From contig CM072884.1 of the NCBI GenBank assembly GCA_037013685.1, positions 106,071,548-106,135,547 on the forward strand: a stretch of DNA of 64,000 bases, in the 5' to 3' direction. The notes under the pieces were generated by a model. It searched no databases. It had not been told where the DNA came from and worked only from the letters and a program-made list of their open reading frames with translations. How positions within the stretch are numbered: position 1 is the first letter of the stretch; each line of letters begins with the position of its first letter. The stretch is from Acridotheres tristis. Its lineage: Eukaryota; Chordata; Aves; Passeriformes; Sturnidae. Of the stretch, positions 1-13,104 are shown piece after piece. A program made the translations under genes and the position numbers.

Positions 1-533
1 AGGAGGAGGGGTTTTTATCTTTTCCTGTTTTTTTCTGGCCAATGAAATCTATGTATACTTGCTGCCACAGAAAAGTTCCACAGAAGAGATAAGATGAATT
101 AACAAGATGAGTGTAATTTATGTAGCTATTTGGCCAATTTTTTATTCTTGTAGTTTTTCTATTGACAAAAAAAAGGATATTTACTGTAGGTTAGTACAAA
201 ACTTCATAATCTCTATTTTTCCTAGGAAAAGTCTCTATGAGACATGTAGATGCTAAGGACTTTCTGTAAATCCTACTACTTGTTGGTATACTAGGATTAA
301 ATTAATTGTTCCCTACAACAATGAAAAAAAAAAAAAAGAGAATAAGCTTTAAGACTCATACCAAAGAGAAATGAGCAAGTGGCAAATCCTGCTGTGAGCT
401 ACCATTCATATATGTGGCTTTGTAGCATTTAATAAAGAGGTGAAATGTTTTATTTATAATTCACTGCCTCTTCTTAATGTGACAATGGAACAACAATATG
501 GAAGGGCATGGGAGCCTGCAGCTCCAACTGCAC

Positions 534-764
534 ATGGATGGATGGATGGATGATGGATGATGGATGATGGATGATGGATGGAGGGATGGAGGGATGGATG
601 GATGGATGGATGGATGGATGGATGGATGGATGGATGGACAGATGGATGGATGGATGGATGATGGATGGATGGATGGATGGATGGATGGATGGATGGATGA
701 TGGATGGATGGATGATGGATGGATGGATGGATGGATGGATGGATGGATGGATGGATGGATGGAT
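534..764. repeat. (TGGA)n interrupted tetranucleotide microsatellite
   Basis: About 230 bp of GGAT/TGGA repeats, interrupted by TGATGGA units and single variants (GGAGGGA, GGACAGA). The interruptions show that it is not freshly expanded. Overlapping plus frames (Met-Asp-Gly-Trp) and the minus frame (His-Pro-Ser-Ile) are repeat artefacts. Confidence 0.97.
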
Positions 765-2345
765 AGTCTTGTTCCAGGGATCATCTTGCTGGGCCTTGCC
801 AGCAGCTCCTCAAGTGCACTCTGGTGATCCAGCAGAGCCATTCACAGTAATCAAGCAACCAGAAGAGCCTTTGAGCTTTGTCTTTGCTACCAATGAATGC
901 AACTCAATTTGTTCAGGGTGATGTGGGGGAAGAGGAAATGCTCAAAGCAAGCAGGCAAGTGCTGGAAATACAGCATAGGCTACAAGAAACTACAAAGATA
1001 ACTTTTACCCTCATGGGTGTTTATGATTTCATTGAAATTGTAATGATCAGTAGATCAATTTGCAGAATTATAGCAAAGAAATGGATTTTTTTTTTTACAC
1101 CTATGTCAAATAGATAATTATGATAAACAAGTTCAATCAACTCATTTACAGGCCAGAATGTATTGGCATGATCTTCAACACCTCACAACTGTCCTACAGC
1201 TGCATCTGACAAGCCTGGAACATGCTGCCTTTTTTCCTCAATTTGAGTTTCTAAGCAGCATGGAAAAGCACTGCCTACTAAAGATAGATTTAGTTATAAA
1301 ATTAATGAAAGGTGAGACATAAAGTTAGAAAGTTCCTTTCCAGATGCTAGGGGGTTCTATGAATAAAAGGGCACTGATGATGAAAGGTGTGTGGGTTTTT
1401 TGCACAAAACATATTCAAGTATTATGAGATTTGCTGTATTCTGGTCTATTCTGTGGAAAGCAGAAATAAAAATTTGATAAAATATAAAGCAATCTGTAGA
1501 AGATGCTTTATCAAACCCAAAGAAAATTGCTCTATTACTCAGAAAACAGACTGCTGAAGAATTTTATGTAGTGACAGAATCTTGTTTGACGTGTTTATTT
1601 GCTATTATTTCTGTGTTAAAGCTGTCATGCACCTACAAACTAGCTGAAGCATGCAATATTAGCCCTCTACTGGAATGCTTCCAAATGGGCTTTAGAAAAT
1701 AACTGGGCCCATTTTTAGCTTAGCAACCATAAAACAGCAAGACAGAAAGCAAAAGCAGCTATATAATTTAGGAAATAAAAGGACTTTGAAAGAAAATGAA
1801 AAATGCAAACCATTTGCTCAGTACAACTTATGCAGTAAAAGTTCTTTTATCAGAATTTATTTTAATATGAGTAAAACAGAACACCACGGCTTCAAAGTTT
1901 TACACTTACAAGTTAGGAAGTTCTAGACTTGAAATTATTCATCAGCACTATGACAGTCTTCAGCTTAGTATCAAAATAGTTGGGGTTTTTTCCTTGCAGG
2001 ATAAAATTTACTCCCTCTGCAGATAGCTTTGGAGAATTGCTTTTTATTTTCAGTCATTCAAGTAGTTCACCTCAATGGATTATTTTCTTCCTTCTAAACA
2101 AATTCTCCAGACTGAATAAAGAATACTTTTTATTTTTTCTTAGTGTTTTTGGTTTTGTTTTTTGGTTTTTTTTTTTTTTTTTGGTGGGGGAAACTGTTTA
2201 AATTATACTTTTCTTGTAGTATCTTGAACCTAGAAAGGATAAAGATTCCTGAGTATTGCCTAATTCCCACTTGAATCACCTGCTTCTTATCTCTGATCCT
2301 CAAGATTCGGGCTGGCTGTTAAAATATCCCAAAAACCAAAAATGC

Positions 2346-2454
<109 letters not shown>

Positions 2455-2500
2455 CGTTAGACATATATGCATATGTATATGATATCTATTATACATATAC

Positions 2501-2536
<36 letters not shown>

Positions 2537-2548
2537 ATATATATGTAT
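2501..2548. repeat. (TA)n microsatellite
   Basis: An AT dinucleotide run with one TTT interruption, about 45 bp downstream of the TATACA array. The two arrays form one compound alternating purine-pyrimidine tract. Confidence 0.93.
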
Positions 2549-4741
2549 ATGAATGCATTTCTGGTTTTCAGGATATCTTTGACACTGAAGTTTCTCCAGA
2601 CCTGGAAATTCTGTTCTGGAGAACACAGATGACTTCCCAGCCTTGCACAGTCTGAAGCAGACAGACTTCTATTCTCCTTGAAGCCACAAAGAAAGCACTT
2701 CCTAACAGTTTACCTTAGCTAGGACACTTGGTAGTTAGGTTTACATCAAACCTAACATCAGACAGCAAAATCAGCTGCTGCTTTTCACACCTGTGATAGT
2801 GGCCTCTCTTCCCTCCACCCCTCTCCCTGCTACAGCAGCTGAATGATTAGAGAGTGTGCACAGATTTCTGTGAGAGAGCCAAACCTGTCTCTGTTCCAGG
2901 CGAAGGATGAACATGATTTCCTGAGGTAGTGATTAAAGCAAGCCCTGAGCCAGGGGGTGGATTGTAGATAACTGGGCCCTGTCTTTCTCAAAGGATAACT
3001 TTACCCTTCTATCAAGTTATTTTAAAGTGTAAAATAAATGAAGTTTTCTGAGAAAAACGGCAGATGTGGCTTCTCAGCATTTGAACCAGTAACTTTTTGT
3101 TGGGTTAGAGATACTGACTGTTCTCTCTTTTTTCACTCAGTGAACATATAATACTTCAAAACATAATGGAAACCATTGTGATAGAAGTCAAAGGAAGGAC
3201 AGAACATTGGAGATGTAGATCTGAACATGCCATCTGTGTCCCTTTGAAGGCATGGCTTTTATCACCTGGTATTAATTTGCTGTATGATAGATACCTTGGA
3301 GCCTCTTCTACTGAAACTTTCATTATATATAAAAAGAACTGGGGATTTTCTGAGGCAGAAGAAGAGACTATTCGTAAATCTTTAATGCTTAAAAAAAGGG
3401 CATGTTAAAATATAGTACATCTTAAATTTTTCCTGGTGCACATTTTTGATGGTTACAATTTCATTGAAAGCTGATTCCTATTCACATAGCATGATTTTTT
3501 TTTTTTCCAGGGCTACAGATCAGGGCACTGAAGTCTTCCTATGGCACTAGGCCAAGCCTTGTTACAAGTATTAATTTCTTTGCACAAATCACTTGTGAAT
3601 TGAGATGGCATTATTAGTTACGTTTTACATATCAGGTACTAAAAACAAAATGGCCAAAGGAGCAAGGTAGTTTGACATCCTCAGGGACATAACTTAATTG
3701 CTTTTTAATGCTGAAAAAACAGCTGTCATTAATCTCACTTGTGCAAGAATGTAGCAGAATCAAGTACTTGGAGTTAGGAAGCCACAAACTCAAAACTACA
3801 CACACTAAGCATTTTATATTGAGAGATTTACCCATTATCAGGAATCCTTTTGTTTAAGGAGTTCAAATCTTTCCTAAGTGCTATTCAGCTCCTTTAGGAT
3901 GGTCTTTTCTATTTCCATAATTCCCTCCCAAACAGCTTTGTACTTTTCTCTGCTGAGAGTTACTACAATTGTTACCCTCCAGGGAAGACAAAGTCTGATT
4001 GTACAGTTTCATTCTCACAAGCATGCTTTTCACATTATGAGGTAAATAATAGACCATGGAATTTTAGAACCATTATCAAAATTAAAAATTAGGAAATCTG
4101 AATTGTTATTAAAAAAGAAAATCAGGATAAAACATTAAATATGGGATGCTGACATAGGTTAAAACAACCAAGAGTTTTGCTATTGTATCATAAGAATACC
4201 ATTATAAATATGGATGGATGCAAATTATGTACAATTAATTTCAGATCTCCCTAGCCTCCACATATGTCAAAGAAAGAACCAAGTTCACTGCATTCCATTT
4301 ATGTACTCTTGCCTTGTGGTCAACAGATTGAACATTAATTAAGGAAAAAAATAAAATTCTGGTCTGCTTTTACATCTTTGGTTCTAGTAGTGCTAACATA
4401 ACTAAAGGGATTCAACAGGTTTTGGAAAATTAAATTTAGATACACAAACTTGGTGATAATTCAAAAATCATTAGTTCCTATTTAGTCAATTTTCATGAGA
4501 CTAATTAAATGCATAAAGTTATTCATGTGCCAGCATTCTTGAAGAACCTGACCACACATGTAGCAGTAAAATACCTTTACAAATATAAATATGAGCCAGC
4601 TTGAAAACCTGAATCACCAGTAATGATAACCTTACTTCCAGAAAAAAAAGGCTATGCAGAAAAAATGCAAGCATTAGGTGTAAACAGAATTAACCTGCTA
4701 ATTTATAGGGATAATTTATATCTTTGAATTCTAAATGGTAC

Positions 4742-4853
4742 CTTGAAAGACTCCTCGTCTGCAGGGAGATATACTCAAAGTGTAAGCAGCAGTGTCCTCT
4801 GGGTTGACAGCCAGATCAGGGGCACCACTCAGAATTGAGAGATTGGAATACAC
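4742..4853 (-). CDS. CFAP47: CFAP47 exon: last one recognised in the window
   Basis: A 112-nt exon starting in phase 0, with acceptor ttgtcttccccag and donor CAAG|gtacca. It encodes VYSNLSILSGAPDLAVNPED and TAAYTLSISPCRRGVFQ, leaving one base. V-x-S-x-L-x-I-L-S-G-A-P and Y-T-L-S-I-S-P-x-R-R-G-V-F-Q-G match the CFAP47 repeat pattern. No following exon (two completing bases, open frame) was found between here and base 1. Confidence 0.88.
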
Positions 4854-7800
4854 CTGGGGAAGACAAATCACAAAGAGGAAAACCCATCAAAAGTAAATAA
4901 CTGTTGCAAGAACATCATCAAGACAGTGTCCCTTCTACCTGCTTTGAAGAGTAGAATAGAAAATATGGTATCAGTAAGTCCTAAATTTTATGCAAATGAA
5001 AGAATACACACCATAAGAGAAATGTTGGTATAATGCAGATCATATCAAGGACAAATTTTTAAGTCATTGCTGAACATGATCAAAACTTCTGATCAGATCC
5101 TTGAACTGCTTACATATTGCATAGATTTGCACAGTAAGGCCCTTAATATTTTACATACATTTTCATTAGAAATTTAACAAAGAGGTTCAGCAGTACTGAT
5201 CCATTTAAATAGACAGAGCAAAGCAAAATCTGAAGTGTCATTATAACATCATATGCTACACCTCAAATGATATTAAACTGTGCTTTTGATATGTCATATT
5301 CTGTAAATGACACATATACACGGCATGCATGGTAACTATCAGGGCAATGGAGAGACCAGTACAATTTTCACATGTGGGACTTCTGGATTTTTTTTTTTCC
5401 ACATGTGGAATTTTAGATTTTCTCATTGGGAGAATATAGGGCGAGTATTTTTTAATTGTATCTCATTTCTTTCTCTCTTTTACAGGGTTGCTGCAGAGGG
5501 GTTCTCCAAGCAGCTGCTCATGGTGATGCCTTAGGATTTTAGCTTTTTATATTTTTCAAATCCTGCATTAGTACACGACTCTAAATTCCATATACAGAGT
5601 TAGTTAACTGTCTTCACATCTTAGTCAGACAAAATAACCCATCTAGGACTCAAATTCAAGGACACTCTAATGACTCAGGCCCTGAAAAGTAAATTGGGGG
5701 GCAGCAAACTGGGGGTACATGACTTCATTACCTGAAGGTGTAATAGGAGAATTATGTATGGAGAATCATGCATAACAGATGTGTAAATAGACCAAACTTA
5801 TATCTGTCTGAAAAACTCGTGTCGACCATCCATTTTGAGGAGGTTTCATCTGTCCTTAATGTACTTGAAGGCCCTTCATTAAATATATTCACTTTTATTC
5901 TCTTAATTCTGTCTGGCCTCTGTTTTTAGGTGAGCCAAGAAAAGGCATCAGTGGAAGAGGAGTCCATGTCTGAGGCATCCCTGGGCAGAACTGGCCTGCC
6001 AAGAATCCAAGTGCATGCCTGCATTCTACAAAGATTTCTTTTGCAACACTAACAACACTAGATGAACATTCATTTTTAAAATAAACATATTTTCTTATTA
6101 TTTTTCTGTAAAAAAGAAGCCAATTCTTAAGTCATCTTATCCTCTGATACAGACAATCATTGTTTACAATGCATTGCCTCTCTGTGTTATTTATGTTAAT
6201 ATAATTTTTTTTCAGGTGTTTGTTCTTCTAAATCTAAAATTTCTATTCCAAGTAACAGAGGAAAAAAAGCCCATAAAGCAATAGTCTTCCTGTTTCCCCA
6301 TAAATCTGCATTTCAAACTGGATATTAAAAGTCCAGCAACCAGCAAGAACAGGAAGAGACTAGTTGGCAAGAGGAAAAAAAGGTCTAAAAAACAGACAGA
6401 TGAAAAGACTTGTTGAATTGGCACTCAGAGAAAAAAAAAATTGAAAAAAAAATCTTCAAGTTGTCAATAAAGAGCAAAGCATAGGAAAGGTGGGGCTGTT
6501 ACACATTGAAGATGGTGAAGATTAATTTATTAAAATATAAACAATAAATTGCACTCCTACATTTATGGACTATTCCATTTCAGTTCATACAACAAATGTA
6601 CACAAAAGTAAAGGATAAGTACCTAAAAATACAGCTAGGCAAATAGAAATGACAGTAAATTACTAGGGATAGAAATAAGTTCAGCTAAAATGAGATTTCT
6701 ATTTAAGGAAAAAGTAACATCAAGACAGAAGTAGAAGTAGGATAAATGTGATTAATTTAAATTAGATAAAAAGCAGAGGGGTTGGGTAATACAATTTCTG
6801 TCAAAGACTGGACATATGAGACAAGTTTCTACCAAAAGATGTCAGAGTAAAAGGAACACTACTGGCATGGTTGACTATAAGCATAAAATGCCTATGGATT
6901 TTTGATGAGTAAATATGGACTGGAAGATTGATTTTCAGTCATTCATGAGAAATTTTGGACTCTTTTGCAGAGTAGTGAACTAGCTGAAGTTAAACTATTT
7001 TAAAATGAAGTTTTTAATCTTAAGGAAGTGACTGTATAAACAAATAGGAAAAGGTTGAATATAAGCAATGAAAGCAATGAAATTATGTCAGTACACACAT
7101 GGACACTGTTTCAGTTTTTGAATCCAGATCCTGTATCAAGACACATGAATAAACGTCCCTTTCCTGTCCTCCATCGGATTAAACCTTTTGGGGATCAGAT
7201 GCTCACTAAAACTTGTACATAACTGATGCTGACCTCAGTCTGCTGTCACCTTCCCAACTGCAGTCATTAAACTCATATTCCTCATGCTGTTTGCTATTCC
7301 AGAGTTATAACACAAATACTCACTATAAGGAATCACCCCCATTCATTTACCAACCCTATTTGTCTCTGTTATTTCAGTTATTCACACCTTAGCCAATCTC
7401 CAAGCAGTGGTCTCAACAATACAGTCTCCTATTCCAACCTCCTGAGAAGGTTTATGGTTGTGACAGACATCACTCACCAGGTACCTCTCACATGTTCCTA
7501 AAATAGAATTTTGTCTTGCTCCAATGGCCACATGATTTATCAGCTCTGTTCCTGAGACTAATTAAATGATCTACCTCAGATGAAAAATGGATATTAAAAG
7601 TGCATGCCCACACTGGCCCATGCACACAGGCAATTTATCCTAATATTAGAATTCATACCAAGAATCATTCTCATTTGTTCACAGACATTTGGGATTCTAA
7701 TATGGCATAATGTTGCATAACATGTCTCTGCTTAACTGCAAGTCTATTACAAAATAAAAATACATCCAGAAATACTCAGAAAGTTAAAAAGTTGGAGAAG

Positions 7801-10800
7801 TTAAAAGTGCACATAGGGTAAAGTCCAGAAATTGTAGATTTTTATTACAATAAGTAGTTGCAAAGATTTTGTGAGTTTAGAGGAAAGCTTTGAGTGAAGC
7901 AACAAAAGAATTTATACACAGTAACCTCGAAGTCAACTTTCTTCTGCATATCAGAGAGAGAGCTATTTCTTATTAGAATGCATTTTTATGAGGATTATAT
8001 GTAAGAACAGGACACAATTTTAGTCACAGATGTAGCATTGAATAACCTTATATCCTATAATAATCTACAACAATGTATTCCCAAATAAAATCTAACGAAA
8101 TCTTACATGGATATCTATTGTTAGGCAAATACATTTTGAAGGAAGAAAATAAGGCATAAATTGGGGTGCTTTTTTCAACAACAACAAATTGATTTACAAG
8201 CTATTCAAATTAGTCAAGATATGGAATTATTTCTTCCAGTTAGTGGGAGAGGCAGTTTGTCAGCTTCTGTCCTGACGTGCAATGAACAATTACAGGCAGA
8301 TTAACCAGATCCCACACCAAGGGTGGGGTTGCAGAGATATGAACTTACACACAGTATTTATACTGAGAGAAATAGGCAGATCTGCAGATACACTCTGAGG
8401 AACACACAAAATTTATCAGGCATAAAGAATTGCAGTTTCTTAAATATGTTACATCACTTCACTATTACTATTACATTGCAAAATAATGCAATGGAGCCAA
8501 AATGTAAGTTATTATTAAAGTTATCATTGTGGCCCTGTACAACATTTGCTCAAATCAATCCATACCCAAGGATTTGTTTTTTAAATTACAGTATTCTCCA
8601 TTTTCTTATATATCAAGTCATTATTTATGCACAGCCAGAAAGTATAAATGGAGTATATGTATAAAATGCTGCAATTGAAAACTAATTTATCAGTCACTGG
8701 TTTGAAAACTCATTCTGCAGAACTGTAATGTGGCTATTTTACATGAACAGAAATGGAAAACCAAACTTCAAAATTACAGTAACTTTTTCCAGAGCTGAAT
8801 AACCAAATAAGCATAACTCCAAAAACTTCATGGCAAAGTTGTGAATGGATGTAAGAATATAATCAAATAAGCCCCATTGTCTCTCTAACAAAGTTAGACA
8901 GTAATACGTTCAAGGTTTCCATTTGAAAATTGTTTCTCAGGTCTATTTAATAATATTGAGAGGCTCTACCTAGCAAAAAGTTAATGCTCTTTGACCTTAG
9001 GCCTGAACCAGAACTATGGGAGTCACTGATCAATCTGACATCCAGACTTTTAAAAAAACTTTCAAGAATGGCAGTTTTTCCGAAAAAGCCCCCATTACTT
9101 TCTCTCATCCACTTTTCAGTGCAAACTTTCCAAATTCCTGAGTCACTAGGAAATAATTTAATTCTTTCAACCACTCTTTATTTTGCCACCAGCAAGTTAC
9201 AACAAGGAAGTAAAATATCTTTGCACTGCACTGAGGATATTCCCCAAATAATTTCTGCCTATTCAGCAGCAATCTGGAGTTCTACATAATGAAGAATGCT
9301 ACATAATCCAGATTTGTTCCTAAATCAGGCCACCTGTCAAGACCACTAACACACTTCAAGAAACAAATTTGACCTAAGATCTTACTATGCCCTTAATTGA
9401 TTTAAAAATTCCACAACTAGTCATCAAACAACACCTGGCAACAACTACAGTTAGTCTCAGATTCTGTAGGACTTTGAACCATTCATTATTGCTATGAACA
9501 CTGCCTTATCTTTAGTGGAAAGAACCCCTGTTACAGAAGTTCTGGTAGATACAGTGGAAGCCAAAGGAAACCAATTGGAAGAACAGACAAAAATTGAAGG
9601 ATTATGGAATACACAGATCCACTTGTTAAAGAATAGAAACTTGACCTTGAGCAATCAGGTTACTGCACTTGCACAGAATTTATTCTCAGAAAATCTCAGA
9701 TACATTAACAAACAAGAGTTAGGCTGAACATGGGAGCCCCTCATTAAAGGTTTATGAAACATAATTTTATTACTTTGAGGCATTTGTTACAAATACCCAA
9801 CCTTCATGACATTGTCTTGGTGACATTGTAAAAACTCAAAATGGATATATAGATAATAGAGGTAAACACACTGAAAAACCGGGGATTTCATATTTTTTCA
9901 TTATGCATTTATTCTACAACTTTATAAAATACTATGCATTTGTATAACCTAATGCCTGAAAGGTAATTTAACTGGGTCTTGAGATTCCTCTGGAGAGTTT
10001 TCTTTAATGACATCAATTTTGAACAGCAGTGAGAAGAACAGTTGCACAGTTTTATATCTTTATTGCAAAATCATGCCTTGAAAGAATTAGGCAACTTTAT
10101 AGCTAAAGTTTCTATCAAAGGTATCATTATAAGGAGCCACCAACACATAAGAAAATTATTTATATCCAGTAGACAAAGATTTATATAAATAAACTAGTAA
10201 ATTGCATTAAAAGTTTTGTCATGAGACTGAGAGATTAGATTTTCATAGAAATGCTTTACACTTCATTCTCTTGTAGGAGGAGTTGAATGCAATTTTACAG
10301 ACACTAAAATCCATTTATACTGCAGTCACCTTCTATTAATTCATCATCAGAGAAGGACATGCTCTCTGGCTGATGTTATATATGCACACATTCTTTATGA
10401 AATCTGTTGTGATTGTTTTTTTCATATCCAGGAGTAAGTCAATCACAAGGAAGACTATTTGTTGTAAGATCCCCCAGAATCAACTGCAAAGAGCACAGTG
10501 GCAGCAGTTCCCTAAGGTTTACACATCAATCAGTAGAAAAGAATTCATAAAACCATTCACATTTTTCAAGGGAATTTATGGAAATTGTCTTTTTAATCAC
10601 GGAAGGCTTTGTGAGCACTGAAGGGGTTTTGCTTAGAAGTTTTAAAGTTCGACTGATGGAGTCATGCACATGACCTCCACTGAACTGCAAAGGCCCTCCT
10701 TCCCTCTCCAGCTCTAAATCCACAAACGATTGCACAGACAATCAAACCACATGTACAAAAATTATTGCTGCTCCAGACATAAACCCTCTGTATATGATTG

Positions 10801-13052
10801 AAAAGGAAAAAAAAAAAATTATTCAGCCAGAAGAGAGCTGTCTTCATGCAGTAAAGGCAAGGATTATTTCCCTCTTCCTCCTTCCAGACTTAAATTTCAT
10901 TTTAAATAGTCACTTTTGCAGTAGTACCTTCATTTTGGCTTAGGCTATTAGAAAAATACAGCAAATATGAGAAACAGAGTAGCATATATACAACGTAATT
11001 TTATTTTTTAATGAAATGAGGTTTTTTGTTAAGTTTATAGTTTAATATATTCAGTTATTAAAATGGAATAGTGAAGCTAAATTTACACCTCCAAGGCAAA
11101 ATTATCCAAGTATTAGTTCAGCTAAATTACCTATTGCTAAGTATTCATTGTGCAGTAAATTGTTTGTGGACGTGCCTGTAAATTATTATGTTTGTCAGCT
11201 ACTGGAACATCTCATACCATTCTTGATATAGGTTGAGCTTTATTACTTCGGCAAATGAAATTATTGTGTTTTTTTTTACTATCATGTGTGTCCCAGTTAA
11301 TCTACAAGAAATTACTTCATATGCTGGATATACTCCAACAATGCAGAGTGTATGAGGCACATCAACCAACCAATTCAATAATGAAGATACTCATTAGCCA
11401 ACAAAATTACAAAAGATCCCATCAAAAACACATCCAAAACTATTACTTTTTAGATTATCTTTGCTCTTTCTGCCAAGACTGACAACATTTCCTCTACTTA
11501 ATCACCAACTTAGCTACAGCACAATACAGAAAATTGTCAGAGATGCTGGATTAAACAGGAGAAGGAGTTATTGGGCTGCCAGCAACTGCCCCCAAGGGAA
11601 ACACCAACAAAGACAAAACCAGTGCTCTGCTTCACCACAGACTACCCAGATATTACAGTAATCAGGCAGCATGGAAAGAACAACAGCAACAAAATTAGAA
11701 TAATTTCTTTTTCCTGTTGCCCTTTGTGCTATATACATCTGAGCAAATAAAGTTTATTTGACATTTCCAACAAGGCTGTGGGTCACAATTCTTCTTAGAG
11801 GAGGTTTTCTGCATTCCCCCAATAACTACAGATACCTGTGATCATGTTCTGGATTTAGTGATTAAATCCTAATTTACAGGCAGACCGTTTTGGAAATAAA
11901 AGCAAGCAAATGATCTTTGCTCGCTCCAATAGCACAAGACACTACATGACATCTGCTGGAGAGTGCTGGAAGTGATTAATATTGTTTGTTTTGTGGAGGG
12001 GACAGCTTCCAGACTCCAGCAGGCTTTATAACCACTTGCCTTTTCCAGCAATTCCAGCCCACCTTGCTCCAACAACTGTTCTGCAACTGCTTCTGGGTAA
12101 GAACCTCACATAGAGAAAATGCATTATTCACACTGATTAATTTATTATAGGCATACATGCATGAAATAGCTGACCTTATTATTTCTCTCACAAAGGTCCC
12201 AGAGCAAAAAAGAGCACACACAGTTGGACTGTCAAGCAATATTTCACAGAGATGAAAAAAGCACAAACCCCCCCCCTACATCACAAAACCAACCAAAACC
12301 AGATTGCAGGGCCGAGAGAACACCCTCAAGGAGGTCAAAGTTCAGTCAGACAGAGCTCACCCTGGAATAGTTACACTCATAAATTAATTTAATGCAATAT
12401 TTCTGAAAAATACATACAATTAATAATTTTAATGTATTCATTTTGAAGTTTTTTATTTCTGTACCTTTCACTTACATTGGCACCAAAAGAAATGAGTTCA
12501 CACAAAATAGGAAAGCAGAAAAAATAGTTCTGTTGACAAAAACATTCACTTCTTCCAGAGATAAAAGTACAAACATATTAGAAATGCAAATGCATTCACA
12601 TCTAAAAAACTAAGACTGTTGAAAATAAAAATGTCAACGCTGGTGATGCCCAAAAAATTCATTTCTTACTTTGCTTTGAGTGATGATAATGAGTCAAAAA
12701 ATAGGAATATGAACCTGGACCTTTCTGTGATACACGAAGTCTACTAAATGTAGATTGACCTGCAAAAGTGGAAACCTGGAAAACTGGGGACTAGCAAGAA
12801 GACATCCAAGGAAGGATTTTCACATTGGCATGAATTATCATTACTAAATAGAACACTGCTGCTGGTATGTACATGATCTCTCTCTATATCGTATGGTCAA
12901 ATCATTCATTACCATTCAAATAAAGCAGCATTTGGACCTATAGGCACCAACAAAACATAATCACTCAGTTTGCAAGTCCACACTAGTCATCTAGTCAGAT
13001 TTCATCTTCTAGCATGTGCATTGTCCCATTTTCAACCCTTCCACAAAAGAAA

Positions 13053-13104
<52 letters not shown>

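Noticed and set aside
564..921. Met-Asp-Gly-Trp-rich open frames (and the His-Pro-Ser-Ile-rich frame opposite)
   Set aside because: They are translations of the TGGA microsatellite, not genes.
6623..6634. A 12-nt microexon-like pattern (acceptor tttgcctag, donor gtactt)
   Set aside because: It would break a junction whose phases already agree (14240 to 4853 is 0/0). It is kept only as a warning about chance microexon signals.
8984..9727. Plus-strand frames of 101 and 77 codons
   Set aside because: No domain, no splice-site or promoter support and no known family; consistent with chance in stop-poor stretches.
10526..10741. 71-codon minus-strand frame with an acidic-basic segment
   Set aside because: No splice sites frame it and the neighbouring CFAP47 exons need nothing here.
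11869..12266. Overlapping minus-strand frames of 68 and 96 codons
   Set aside because: They lie between two phase-0 exons that already join in frame, and they do not resemble CFAP47 repeats.
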